A DNA stretch of 27,009 bases from Physocladia obscura (taxonomy: Eukaryota > Chytridiomycota > Chytridiomycetes > Chytridiales > Chytriomycetaceae): positions 1 to 27,009 of the forward strand of contig JADGJH010000166.1 in assembly GCA_027596945.1 (NCBI GenBank), given 5' to 3'. Numbering within the stretch: the first letter of the stretch is position 1; every line of letters starts with the position of its first letter. The notes beneath the pieces are model-generated. The model saw only the letters and a program-made list of their open reading frames with translations, did no database searches and was not told where the DNA came from. A program made the translations under genes and the position numbers. Shown here piece after piece: positions 10,598 to 20,038 of this stretch.

Positions 10598-11060
10598 ATG
10601 AAGTTTCTTTTTATAACTGTGGAATGTTGCAATGTTATGGATATGCAATGAAGGGATTAAATGCATGGCAAATATCAAAGATTACCAAGAGTCTTGCTTC
10701 TTACATTTATTGGCTGTCTACTGAAGGAACTTTTGACCAAACTAAGTTTTCAAATTGTTGCTGAGACTTTGTGATCTGGAAGAGTCAAAGAACATCCAGG
10801 ACAAAGGTCAATTTAGATTCTTGATGGAGCCTCTATTCATCAATCTGCTGACTTTATAATGTATCTGTGCTATCTTCAAATCATTCTGTTATTGCTTCCT
10901 GCAAACTGCCCTTTTTTTTAATCACATAAAAGCCTTATTTGAAAGGATTAAGAAGTGGCTTTGTAGAATATATCCAGAAAATAGAGTCAGTGAAAAGAAT
11001 TTTGAGCATGTAGTTGCAAGTTTTTTTGCAAATGTGGCTATGAATGTGCTGGTTATTTTA
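10586..11060 (+). pseudogene. DDE-superfamily transposase relic
   Basis: After the tandem repeat one frame reads VFVNEVSFYNCGMLQCYGYA, matching the first catalytic block of IS630/Tc1-like DDE transposases, with Asn where the first Asp is expected. About 90 codons later, in another frame, comes ILDGASIHQSADF (second-Asp block) and LLPANCPFF, resembling the LPAYCPFFNPIE block. An extra T in a T-run then shifts the frame to NHIKALFERIKKWLCRIYPEN, where Lys replaces the expected third catalytic Glu. Further damage includes TGA stops near 10760 and 10825. Two of the three catalytic acidic residues are lost and the frame is broken at least twice, so it cannot encode an active enzyme. The family assignment rests on motif order and spacing read by eye. 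Confidence 0.65.
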
Positions 11061-11249
11061 ATTCAACTGTATCATATAAGACTGGACTGAAAGATATGGG
11101 ATATGTTTGAAGAAAGATTAAAATAAACACAGAGTCTCAACTTTTCAAAAACATCATTTTTTTTTTTTCAATAAACTCAGGCACATAAAAAATAAATTTC
11201 ATTCTTCATTTTGCAAGTTAATTTCATTTTTGTTGCTGTTTGCACCATT

Positions 11250-11585
11250 TTATTCATCTTTGTGGTGTTCATCTGGGATATTTGGAATTAATTGAAAATT
11301 TGCAGCAGCCCCTGATGTCTCAACTGGAATCACTCTATGAATTATTCTAGTGATTACTTGCTTATGTATTCTTAAATTATGCTCATTTGAAGCAAGTTGA
11401 TTTAAAATGCCTTGATAACAGTATTGAAGCCTTCACTTTAACAACTAAATATTTTTTTCTTGATCTTCAACCACATCAAGTGCTATATAGAACTCATCCC
11501 AAATATGACTAACTGCAGTTTCTGTCCTCAACTGCCTTCCAAATAAATTGTGTATTTCTGGTGGAGAGGCGAATTTCTGTTGTCA
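11250..11585 (-). pseudogene. Coding remnant, probable 3' part of a decayed minus-strand gene
   Basis: The frame runs from about 11585 to a TAA at 11250. The peptide is coherent: PPEIHNLFGRQLRTETAV, then HIWDEFYIALDVV. It is broken by TAG and TGA close together near 11435-11450, then continues as RLQYCYQGILNQLASNEHNL and further. The TGA is at a CGA-like site; the TAG would require CAG to TAG, which is not a CpG change. It is in the same orientation as the remnant at 12760-13085 and could be the distal part of the same gene. The family is not recognised. Confidence 0.45.
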
Positions 11586-12198
11586 GAGGATTTAGTATAA
11601 TACTTCCAAGTTTATTCTTTAAAGCTTCTTTTTAAACAAAGAGAAATAAACACTATTTGAACATTTTTTTTGTCCAGTTTTTGTGTTTGAAATTCCAACA
11701 TTGCAGTTTTTCTTTCAGTTCCATTATTTTCCAAAATAAGAAAATTTTCATTCAAGAAAAAGTTACCTTTAAACACATCTTCTGACAAACAACAACCTAA
11801 AGCTGTGTTGATTCAGAAAACAAACTTCAGCACCGCGTTTTTTTGATAGCCATCTTCATTTGTTGGCTGTGTGAGTTTAATAGAGAATGTTTTTATTGTT
11901 TATTAGAACTTGAGAAGACAGTGTACAATTATTTCCCATAGGGCATGTGATGCCCTACCATTTCAACTCACTTCAAAGTATGAATTAAAAGCATTAGATC
12001 TATAAAGATGTTACCTCTGTCAACTACACAGGCTGTGCTCTTATGTATGGTTGACAGATTAGGCTTCTTTGAAACAAGGGCTCTTTCAAATAATGCAGCA
12101 CTTGGTGTATCCTGTATACTTAAAGGCATAAGATGGACACTCTTAGAGCTATCACAGAGAAAAGAAAGTCTGAGAACAGTAAACTTATGAAAAAATAA

Positions 12199-12243
12199 TG
12201 GCCAGCACTGGGTTTGAACCCAACTGCTGAGCTACCAACTATA
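12199..12243 (-). other. tRNA-like element with adjacent A-box and B-box (possible SINE head or tRNA relic)
   Basis: Read on the minus strand, the segment contains TGGTAGCTCAGCAGTTGG, a close match to a pol III A box / tRNA D-arm. It is followed immediately by GGTTCAAACC, a match to the B box / T-loop, whose flanks pair as TGGGTT/AACCCA. In a complete tRNA the two boxes are separated by the anticodon arm, which is absent here. So it is not a functional tRNA, but it could be a tRNA-derived SINE head or a deleted tRNA copy. Confidence 0.45.
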
Positions 12244-12759
12244 ATATCATTTCTCAGCTTATATGTGTTTATATATATCTGTTACAAATGTAAATCTCAA
12301 TATATATATGATTTTTATTTCTCCTTTTGCATACAAAAGAACTTTATGGATTCAAGTTAGAATTCTCACATGTTTCTTAGTGTATTGACTTAACCACAAG
12401 TTGGCACTTTTCAACAGAAGGTGATTGAATAGCATGGCATAATGTGCTGGATTATGAAGGAGGTGTTAAATGTAATGATTTATATTTTGATATACAAACT
12501 GAATGCACTATATGAGATTTAATAACTTTTACATAATCTTATGTCTGCAAAATTGGAAGAAAATTTGTTATTTGACATGTGCATGACCAAGAAATTGTGC
12601 AATAGAAATGGAGGAAATTCAACTTACAAATTTGTCTCATCAATTTGAATCAAAAATTAAATTAATATAGAATAGTTTACATGAGACACAAAAATGGAGT
12701 TTTTATTTAGTGTTCTGTTTTTGGAATAATAAACAACAAGTTTTTTTACTAAAATTAGC

Positions 12760-13085
12760 ACAAGCCCCATCCATATAAACAATTTGAATGGAATTTGCAG
12801 GTGCAGGATTCAACAGGAGGATTGCAGCCCAGTCCCACCAGATCATTTCTTCACCTTGAAAGTGCATATTTGTTTCTTATAGTTGCTGTACAACTTCATC
12901 AACACAAGCTTGGTTTGGAGCCCATGATTGGTCTGTGGCATTGGAACTGCCATTAAGATGAGCTATTATTGACTTGTGCTCAGATGATTTTGTCACTTGG
13001 TGCAAGAAGCTGTAGTCACATTATTATCACCAGCAGCCAGTGTTGCTTGAAGAGGGGTCACCAATTGATCTAATAAAGCCAACAT
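12760..13085 (-). pseudogene. Coding remnant, probable 5' part of a decayed minus-strand gene
   Basis: An ATG at 13085 opens a frame including LDQLVTPLQATLAAGDNNV, ending at a TGA near 13006. A second frame from about 13015 reads on with SSNATDQSWAPNQACVDEVV, a TAA, then GEEMIWWDWAAILLLNPAPA and IVYMDGACANFS. The two frames join smoothly if one frameshift is assumed. The family is not recognised; the composition is that of a real protein. It may belong with the fragment at 11250-11585. Confidence 0.45.
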
Positions 13086-13470
13086 CAAACTGCACTATTA
13101 AACAATACAAGAAATCTTATCTCCAAAAGAGTATGTTCTACTGCTTTTTGAGGTGATAATAAAATCCGAAAAGTTATTAATCATTATGTCTTCATTGTCT
13201 ATTTGAACTTTGTTGTTAACAATCTTTGTTCAATTTGGCCACATTCCCATTGAACTATATTGCTTTCAATTGTGTCCCACTTTTATTCTTCTGTGATTTG
13301 TAGAGCTTGACTAATGGAATAAGGATTTGGACAGCAGAAAAAATTCCAAATTCCAAATTTCTTTGAAAATCAAGAATACCTTGTTTTAATTAAAATTTTA
13401 TTTATTTTGTATCTCAAATTGAATTAGTCACTGCAGATAAGACATCATTTAATCTCCAAAATTTCAGTTT

Positions 13471-14009
13471 TCCGTCCATCCTTTGATTTCTTACCCAGTT
13501 TTTCCCAGTCATTCAGTTTATCATCAACAGTGTGGCTTGGCGTTGACCAACCGGTCGCGAAAATTTACGATTTGCCGTGCACCGGCCAGTTTTTTTTTGG
13601 TTTTTGTCAATTTTTCCACATTTCACACTTCAAAAAATCATCTGCACGTGATTTTCTGGTGTAAGGGGATTTCACCTGATGTTCGGGATTAGCATTCTGC
13701 TCACAAACATCAATTATAACATACACCAAAGTTTACGAAACGAGCGTGTCTTTTGAAGATTTGTGACGAGTTTTTACTGGTCGGATAGCTTGGAACTGTG
13801 AAATTTACAAAAATTATGTCCTGACTTTTACATCCAAGACTTTGAAAAATGGCAGAGACAATTTTGTATAAATATTTATGCTTATTTGTTTACGACATGG
13901 AAATTTTTCTATCGAACTTTGGGTCTACTTTGGGAAGCAGTGTGTCTTTGTATAAAAAAAATTTTTTTTTACGTTAATTTGGTAAAACCCTTGAAACAAA
14001 TTACGGACA
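13471..14009 (+). promoter_or_regulatory. Upstream region of VHS gene B
   Basis: CpG content returns to normal at about 13472, marking the end of the decayed block. The region holds a palindromic CACGTG E-box at 13645-13650, a CG-rich ACCGGTCGCGA segment near 13550 and T-rich tracts close to the start codon. No coding sequence is seen. The regulatory role is inferred from position only. Confidence 0.35.
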
Positions 14010-15537
14010 ATGGCAAAAGTTCTCAATGTTGATGATCTGCTTGCCGAAATCGAAACTACAATATCCGAAATTCAAATGCAGGATCAGCGAAGCCATCAAC
14101 CAAATCCGGCAGGCTCAGTCTTAAACACGACAAAAAAATCTGAATCAAATCCATCATCCCCTGTTGTCAAAAATTCAAACCTTGTTCGCAAGCAAAGCTA
14201 TGGCTCGATATTGCAAACCAGATCTCAGCAATTCTCTGGTTTTCCCGGCGTTGCACGCAGCTCCTCCGATCGCAACTACAGTTCGGACAGAAACCAAAGT
14301 TATCCAGTGCTTTCTCAGGAACTGCAAGACGCGCAACAGCTGGAATATTATTCAGAACATGAACGAATGTATCCTCCTAGCAATTATCGGACGCACGGTT
14401 TCGTGCAATCTCCAAAACAATTAAATCTGGAAAGCCAGAATGAGGTACTCAGAAAATTTTATCTAATCAAAACTGAAACTACAATTAGGTACGCGGACTA
14501 AAAAACCAACTTGAGCGCGCAAAATTTGTATGTATTTCTAATTTGTATATCAGACAGAACATTAATGAGTATTCTTGTTTTTGCTTTTTTTTTTTGTTTT
14601 TTTAAAGGAGATTGAGCAGCAAAAGTATTTAATGGATCTCCAGTTACAAAGAAACCGAATTCAAGAAAGACACCGTCAGCAACCAGATTCCGTCTATTCT
14701 CAAGCTTCAACTGTTATCCAAGATCAACAATCTGTATTTTTTCCAACCGCTTCTTCATATGGAATTACGCCTGACAAACAATCACTCCTCTCACAAGGCT
14801 CTTTTATGGCACTCGAAAAGAAACGCAAAGCAGAGTCTGTATTTTCGCAGGCTCCAACGATTACCTCACAAAGCTCAAGTAACAGTTCTTCGAATGGAAA
14901 GAGCATACGCTCAGCTAAAAAATCCTCTTATGGATGGACTGGACGTTCAAGCCAACGTCACGCGGGAAAATTATCCGATATAATCATAGATAACGCGTGC
15001 AATATTGATAACGAGTTGGATTTCTTGACCATCATGTCCGCAGTTGCCATAATCAAAGAATCAGCAGCTGCGGAAAGGAACAAGGGAAAAGGCGCAGCGG
15101 ATGCCGTAAACGCTGTTCTGTATGTAATTAATCTCGAAGATCCAGATTTTGTGAAACGCGGCATTGATGTGCTCGATATTATGTACCGCAACGCTGGACT
15201 GATCTTCATTCTGAATGTATCTCTCAACTTGGATTTTTTCGTACATTTCTTAGAGACGCGGAAGCATCACACGGCTGCCGAAAAAGAAAACTTGAAGACA
15301 CTTGCGGGAGTGTTCGCAGGATGGTATTTGCTTGAACCGAGCAAAAAAGATTTGGATGATGCGAGTAATTTGAGCGATCCAACTGTTAAAGTCAAAGAAT
15401 TTTTTGAAGGGATGGTTCGAGCTGAGTACGAATTTCCGCCTGGAAGTTTGGAATCAATTCCAGCTGAAAAATTGGAGGCTATATCAGCTTGGTCAATTAT
15501 GAGAAAAACTTATACATTCAAGATGTATAAAAAATAG
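14010..15537 (+). CDS. VHS-like domain protein, paralog B
   Basis: Exons 14010-14444, 14489-14527 and 14608-15537, all phase 0, encode 467 aa. The 39-nt exon 2 (VRGLKNQLERAKF) matches that of paralog A position for position. The N-terminus (VDDLLAEIETTISEI) matches too, as do the Ser-rich region with SVYSQAST / SVFSQAPT repeats, the GWTGRSSQR segment and the C-terminal VHS-like domain (about 280-421, with DNACN and VLDIMYRNAG). The C-terminal domain is by far the most conserved part between the copies; the disordered middle is strongly diverged. The function is presumably in membrane trafficking, if the VHS assignment is right; no GAT, UIM or FYVE module is seen. Both copies look intact, so both are probably under selection. 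Confidence 0.85.
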
Positions 15538-16166
15538 TTTGCAAAATTTTCCCCCTTTTTTTTCCATTTCTTTCACACATATTGTTTGACTGTTTTTTTG
15601 GGTTTGTTTAATGGCAAATTGAAATAATCACCATAGCTTCGCCTTACTGATTGGAATATTAAATAAAATAAAATTCAAAAATAAATATATGCAACAAAAT
15701 TTACTGCGCCTTGACCATATACCTTTTAATTTAAGCCAACTCCGCGTGTGGTAAAGAAATTTTTTCAAGTCTTCATGCATTATTGTGATTTTCTTCAACC
15801 TTCAGATCTTCGAATATTTTCAAAATTTGATTATGTTAGTTTGTGGAATGCAACTTGATTGTTTTTTTTTTTTTTGCGTAAAATTTGCGTTTGATCCAGA
15901 CATCCAAAAAGTTGAGTTGCTGCCATAATGTGTCATACAACTCGAACGAAACCAGGGAAAGTTCGTGCAACCAACAATACTCTATACGTTGATCTTCAAT
16001 CTACCTTTTTATACTAATAAAAATCACTTTTTTTCTTTCTTTTTGCTGTATTCTCTTTCGCAAAAAAAAAAGAGGAAACTTCGGCGCATAAAACCCTGGT
16101 TATTATCGATTGCAGGCTAAAACCTTTTGAAAGCCTCAACTTTATTGAAAAACAACACCTAGCACA
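15538..16166. other. Intergenic region between convergent genes
   Basis: It lies between the stop of VHS gene B and the stop of the receiver-domain gene, so it holds two 3' ends. Several T-runs are present, including one near 15860. No reading frame or RNA gene is recognised. Confidence 0.5.
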
Positions 16167-16631
16167 TTATCCAAACAGGGCAAATTTGGAAACAACATCA
16201 CGATCAGACGTGACGGTCGCATCTTCGCCGGGGAACAAAGTACTGAAATTACTTGCGATGTCAGGACCGGAAAAGATTAAAACCGGAGCGATCACGTTTT
16301 CTTTTTTGAGCTGGTGAATCAGTTGGATTCCAGCATCTTTGACTTCGATCCCCTTCTCAAACCGATGCAAATCGGTGATCAAGCGCAGATCGATTTCGTT
16401 GAGCGAAAGGTCAAGGTTGAGCACACGCTGAACAGCCTGTGCGAGTTTGAGTGGTGTTTGATCACAGTAAGAATTCAATAAAAGGAACAACGCGCATTCA
16501 AAAATATCTCTTACGGCTTCAGTTGTATCGTAGGTATAGACCTTGACCCCTTTTGCTTGTGCCGCATTAATGATCGCAGCGTTATTTTCCGGTTTGTCGT
16601 CAACCCACAATAATACTTTCTCTTTCGTCAT
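16167..16631 (-). CDS. Stand-alone response-regulator receiver (REC) domain protein
   Basis: Exons 16515-16631 and 16167-16436 give 128 aa, the usual size of a single REC domain. The intron (16437-16514, GTAAGA to CACAG, phase 0) is 78 nt and stop-free, so the unspliced frame is also open at 154 aa. The domain shows the acidic pair in LLWVDDKPENN (D11, D12), the presumed phospho-acceptor D61 in LRLITDLHRF, and S95 in PVLIFSG at the conserved Thr/Ser position. The conserved switch Lys expected further on is not evident. No histidine kinase or output domain is attached. It might accept phosphate in a phosphorelay or be a degenerate REC-like regulator. It lies downstream of the CSC1-type channel in the same orientation. 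Confidence 0.75.
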   Translation of the reverse strand: MTKEKVLLWVDDKPENNAAIINAAQAKGVKVYTYDTTEAVRDIFECALFLLLNSYCDQTPLKLAQAVQRVLNLDLSLNEIDLRLITDLHRFEKGIEVKDAGIQLIHQLKKENVIAPVLIFSGPDIASNFSTLFPGEDATVTSDRDVVSKFALFG

Positions 16632-16954
16632 ATTTTTGTTGAATTTTCAATCACGCAAGATTCTTTTGGTTTTTGAGCAAAACCAATTTATTTGAGGAAT
16701 TTACAACTAAAAGTGTAATTTGAAATAAACAGACGAAGCAATGCAACCGCTGTCAGGTTGTTGCGTTAACTGTTGCCCAACTTGTCTCTTGGCTTGTGAG
16801 GCACATGACTTGTGATTGCAATTTTACTTATTTAAGGATTGCTTAGTTGCAAAGAAAAGCTATTTTTGTACCAAAATTCTTTATTGTTTTCTTTTTTTTC
16901 TTTTTTTTTTTCGAATTTTAAATTTATGACTGTATTAAAACTATCAAATAGACA
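16632..16954 (-). promoter_or_regulatory. Spacer: channel 3' end and REC-gene upstream region
   Basis: The 323 bases lie between the REC start codon and the channel stop codon, both minus strand. A small CAACC...GGTTG inverted repeat lies near 16744-16760. No coding sequence is seen. Confidence 0.35.
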
Positions 16955-19921
16955 TCAAAGCGTGTTCAACACATCTGCCATTCCATCAACAATCACAATT
17001 TTGCCTTTTACATCAACACCGGCACCCAGCGTGACAACACGTGATGTATCAATAATCTTTTCATCTCCAATAATTTCCTTTTCGACTCCGCGACTGGCAC
17101 CCCAAACTCCACTTTTCGGAATCCAGACACTCAATGCTTCCAAACCAGCTGCTGGATCGGCGAACAATTTCCGCAATTCCGCAACACTTGGCATTGCCTC
17201 CGGTGCTTCCACAGCATCAATTTTCGCCGATTTACGTGCATGAACTCCAAATTCCAACGCTTTGGTAAGACCGGGGAACATAAACGCAATCACTGAATTT
17301 ATGTCTCGTCCAGCTTTGATTGGCGCTTGCGGCAAATCTGTTCCTTCAAGATCCATAATGGTCTTTACAGGGATTGTTTCAATAACTGAGATAAACTGTC
17401 TGGCCTGAGATTGCGCCCATAGTGAGATAAAGACCACGAATAAAATGAGGCCGCCAGCAACATAATTTTTTGAGAGAATAAACAAAGCAAGGATGACAAA
17501 TTCTGTGTGTAAAAATAACACCTAAATAAAGACTGTGCATTAATTATTCTCTTCACAGTTTAACTAACCCATAATAAAGAGGCCAATGAAAATATGGTGA
17601 GCCGCCGTGTACAGGAATTTTCCACCTGTCTGACGAGGCATCACGTACACATATTGCATCATATAACTGTATACAACAGTGTAAAGAACAAAATAAATTG
17701 CAACGAAGCAAATAATAATTGGTGCCAAAATGCAGTAAACAAGCCCAATTGTTACAGCAAGTCCATGTACTGCCATTGCTGTGGCATAGAACCACTGAGG
17801 TGGTTTTTTCGTATTCAGCAAAGAACGTGGCGTCTTTCCAAACAATGCTGCAAGAATGGGACCGACAATAAGTTTTGCAATTTGCAATAATTCCGACGAT
17901 GGCGAAGACTATAACAAATTGAGAATTAATGAGGTTTAACAAATAAGCTGTTTTTTTGGTTTTTTTTTTATACTCACCAGCCCCAAAACCAAAAGATATT
18001 GAATAAAAAAGTTTGCCGACTTTGGAACCGATTCTGCCAAAATATTCATGACGCTACTCGGATTTGCCTCCAAGTTCTGTAGGCTTGCAAGAATAGATGA
18101 TCCAATAATATTAACGACAAATACAACGACAATTTGAAACGTGAAGTACTGAGAAAATACTATTTGTTCAGTTTGCGAGCGTAGTGGTGATCCGGAAAAA
18201 ACAGAAAAAAGACGCAAGAATGTAGGAACAAGCGACAGCAAAACGGCAATAATTACAGATGGAAGAACACCGGATAGAATTTTTGCAAGTGCCGGTTCAG
18301 AATTCAAAAAATCTTTGATAAATGATACATTTTGACTGAGGCTGTCCAGATCAGCAAAAGAGAGGACAAATGCAACTACAAAAAGATAATTAATAATAGT
18401 AAATAAGTTAGATTCGTTCAAAGTACGTGATGTTTAAAAACAAACCGATAGCTGCCCAAAATATTGTCATCAAAATGACAATCACAGATACAACTATTGA
18501 GCGCCATTGCCGATCAAAGTAATTCATGCTCGTGTTTCCCCAAATAACATCTTTTGCATCAACATATCCGATTTTGGTTCCCATCACAGTTGGAGCGTCA
18601 TGAACAGTAACTCTGCTGGCCAAATGAGTTTGAAACGGTTCCTTAAAAACAATAAACGCAGAAGAAGCCACAACACCAGTTTCGTTAGAGTCGTCGGTTA
18701 ATCCAAGCGAAGCACGAGTCTTGGTTCCTTCATAATCAAGTAACCGGAACTCTTGACTGTAAGCAACAATAGAGTCAACGGTTTTTCCAATCAATGGAGT
18801 TTCCTTGTGTTTTGGACGAAGTTTTGATTGCGCTTCAATAGAGTCTGAAATTGGCTTTGTTGGCTGCTTTCTCAAACTGTGACCGTATTCTTGGGGCTTT
18901 TGTTCTGACACTTGCGGTTGTTCGGCAACAATGAATTCAGATGAGCTGGAAGCCGGTGCGGGAACTACAGGCGAATCTTCTTCTTTTGCAGGATCTGCTG
19001 ACATATGAAAATGCTTTGCAAGTTTTGAAAAATAGCTCGAAACAGCGGACTCCAAGTTGTTACGGATTTTTAGTTGCTTTGCTGTTATTTTTGAAATAGC
19101 TTTTGGAACTTTCTTTGGAATTATGACGGCTTGAACACTGCCAGCAGAAATTCTGTTGAAAATGCCTTTTTTTTTTTGCATGATTTGCTTAGTAATGTTC
19201 ACCGGGTTATCAAAATTGGAAGAAAAAAAAAAACTCACGTTCCAACGCTTCTGAATTTCTCCATTCCTCCGGAACATCTCTAACCAGTAATGTACGAGCA
19301 GCAACAAAAGAGCCATCAGAATTTGAGCCATTTGAACTTTGGAAAGACTGTCTAAGGCGGGCAGTTTCTGCAATGATTTGAAAGATGTAAAATAATGTGA
19401 CAAAAACAACGTAGATGGTGAAGAGGAAGTGAGCCCAGAGTTTATTTTCATTCGCAACGTTCCCGTAGGAAAGAATGTTGAGTCCAGATAGATTGTTATC
19501 GCCAGTGATGTTGATAGGAAGCAGGAAAATGGTGGCTGGAAGGCCGATAGTCAGAAACAGATATGCCATCGTACGGACGTAGTATACAGCAGCAAAAGCT
19601 AGCAGATAGAAAAAGAACAAGTTAGGCTTTAAACCCGTGATTGAAATAGAAAAGATGAAACCAACCATCCTGTCCGCATTTCTCTACAAACTCGTCATTG
19701 GAAACTGTCAAAGTAGCAAGCAGTGGCCATGTAATCTTTGTTACGGGCGGCGTGGGCAGGCGGGGCTTGCCGAGCGCAAGAACTCTGACGGAATAAGTCT
19801 GTGGAAACCGGGAACGGAGAATAGTAAATGCAATAAAGAAAGCCGCCGCAACCGCCGCGTTAAACACAAGCGCGCTTTCGAATGACGACAAGCTGGTGTC
19901 CGCTGTTGTGGAGTTTGTCAT
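16955..19921 (-). CDS. CSC1: CSC1/OSCA-type calcium-permeable stress-gated cation channel
   Basis: Six exons (19666-19921, 19239-19598, 18446-19165, 17978-18375, 17569-17908, 16955-17502) join to 2622 nt, 873 aa. The protein follows the RSN1_TM, PHM7_cyt, RSN1_7TM order: an N-terminal TM segment, then a TM pair with FLLPINITG, LSYGNVANE and LWAHFLF, and a cytoplasmic region with RTLLVRDVPEEW. A Ser/Pro-rich insert lies at about 245-330, ahead of SAFIVFKEP and the DVIWGN step. The pore-forming TM block follows, including FSQYFTFQ and NIIGSSIL, then a hydrophilic C-terminal tail of about 150 aa. The family forms mechanosensitive and osmosensitive cation channels in plasma or intracellular membranes. 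All five introns are 66-73 nt, and all junctions restore family-typical sequence. The start ATG opens the N-terminal hydrophilic stretch before the first TM. Identity is confident; ion selectivity is not inferable. Confidence 0.9.
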
Positions 19922-20038
19922 TCTGTCGCTACCGGAATCTGAAGTTTGGTTGTTTCGGCTTTCAGTTCGCCAATTTGCTTTGTTTTTATTTCCACTGAAG
20001 TTTGTGTCTTGAAAAATCTTTTCTGTCTTGGTTTTCCA
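19922..20038. promoter_or_regulatory. Divergent promoter of the channel gene and the 373-aa protein gene
   Basis: Only 117 bp separate the two start codons on opposite strands, so the genes must share or abut regulatory sequence. No specific motif is recognised. Confidence 0.5.

Larger units (their letters stand above)
5050..13470. other. CpG-depleted block of decayed insertion / transposon-derived DNA
   Basis: About 8.4 kb separating the two VHS paralogs. Counting by eye I found only some 15 CG dinucleotides, with gaps of about 2.4 kb (6.40-8.85 kb) and 2.0 kb (9.56-11.57 kb) containing none, while TG and CA are abundant. Flanking genes are rich in CG. No intact gene is present. The coding fragments listed separately occur on both strands, interrupted by frameshifts and stops. 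Several stops are TGA where CGA would restore Arg in a coherent frame, as expected from deamination of methylated CpG. I could not find terminal inverted repeats or target-site duplications at the edges. The boundaries are where CpG density returns to normal, so they are approximate. Confidence 0.75.

Noticed and set aside
5050..13470. CRISPR array, rRNA, functional tRNA or retroelement LTR within the block
   Set aside because: No regularly spaced repeats, no rRNA-like stretches, no complete tRNA cloverleaf and no long terminal direct repeats were visible.
16839..17243. Plus-strand 134-aa ORF
   Set aside because: Antisense shadow of the last channel exon plus its 3' flank; Thr/Ser/Pro-rich composition is what reverse reading of this exon produces.
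19946..20038. Upstream extension of the 373-aa protein frame
   Set aside because: It is open only by virtue of an upstream non-ATG start and lies within the promoter of the divergent channel gene; the ATG at 20039 is the natural start.
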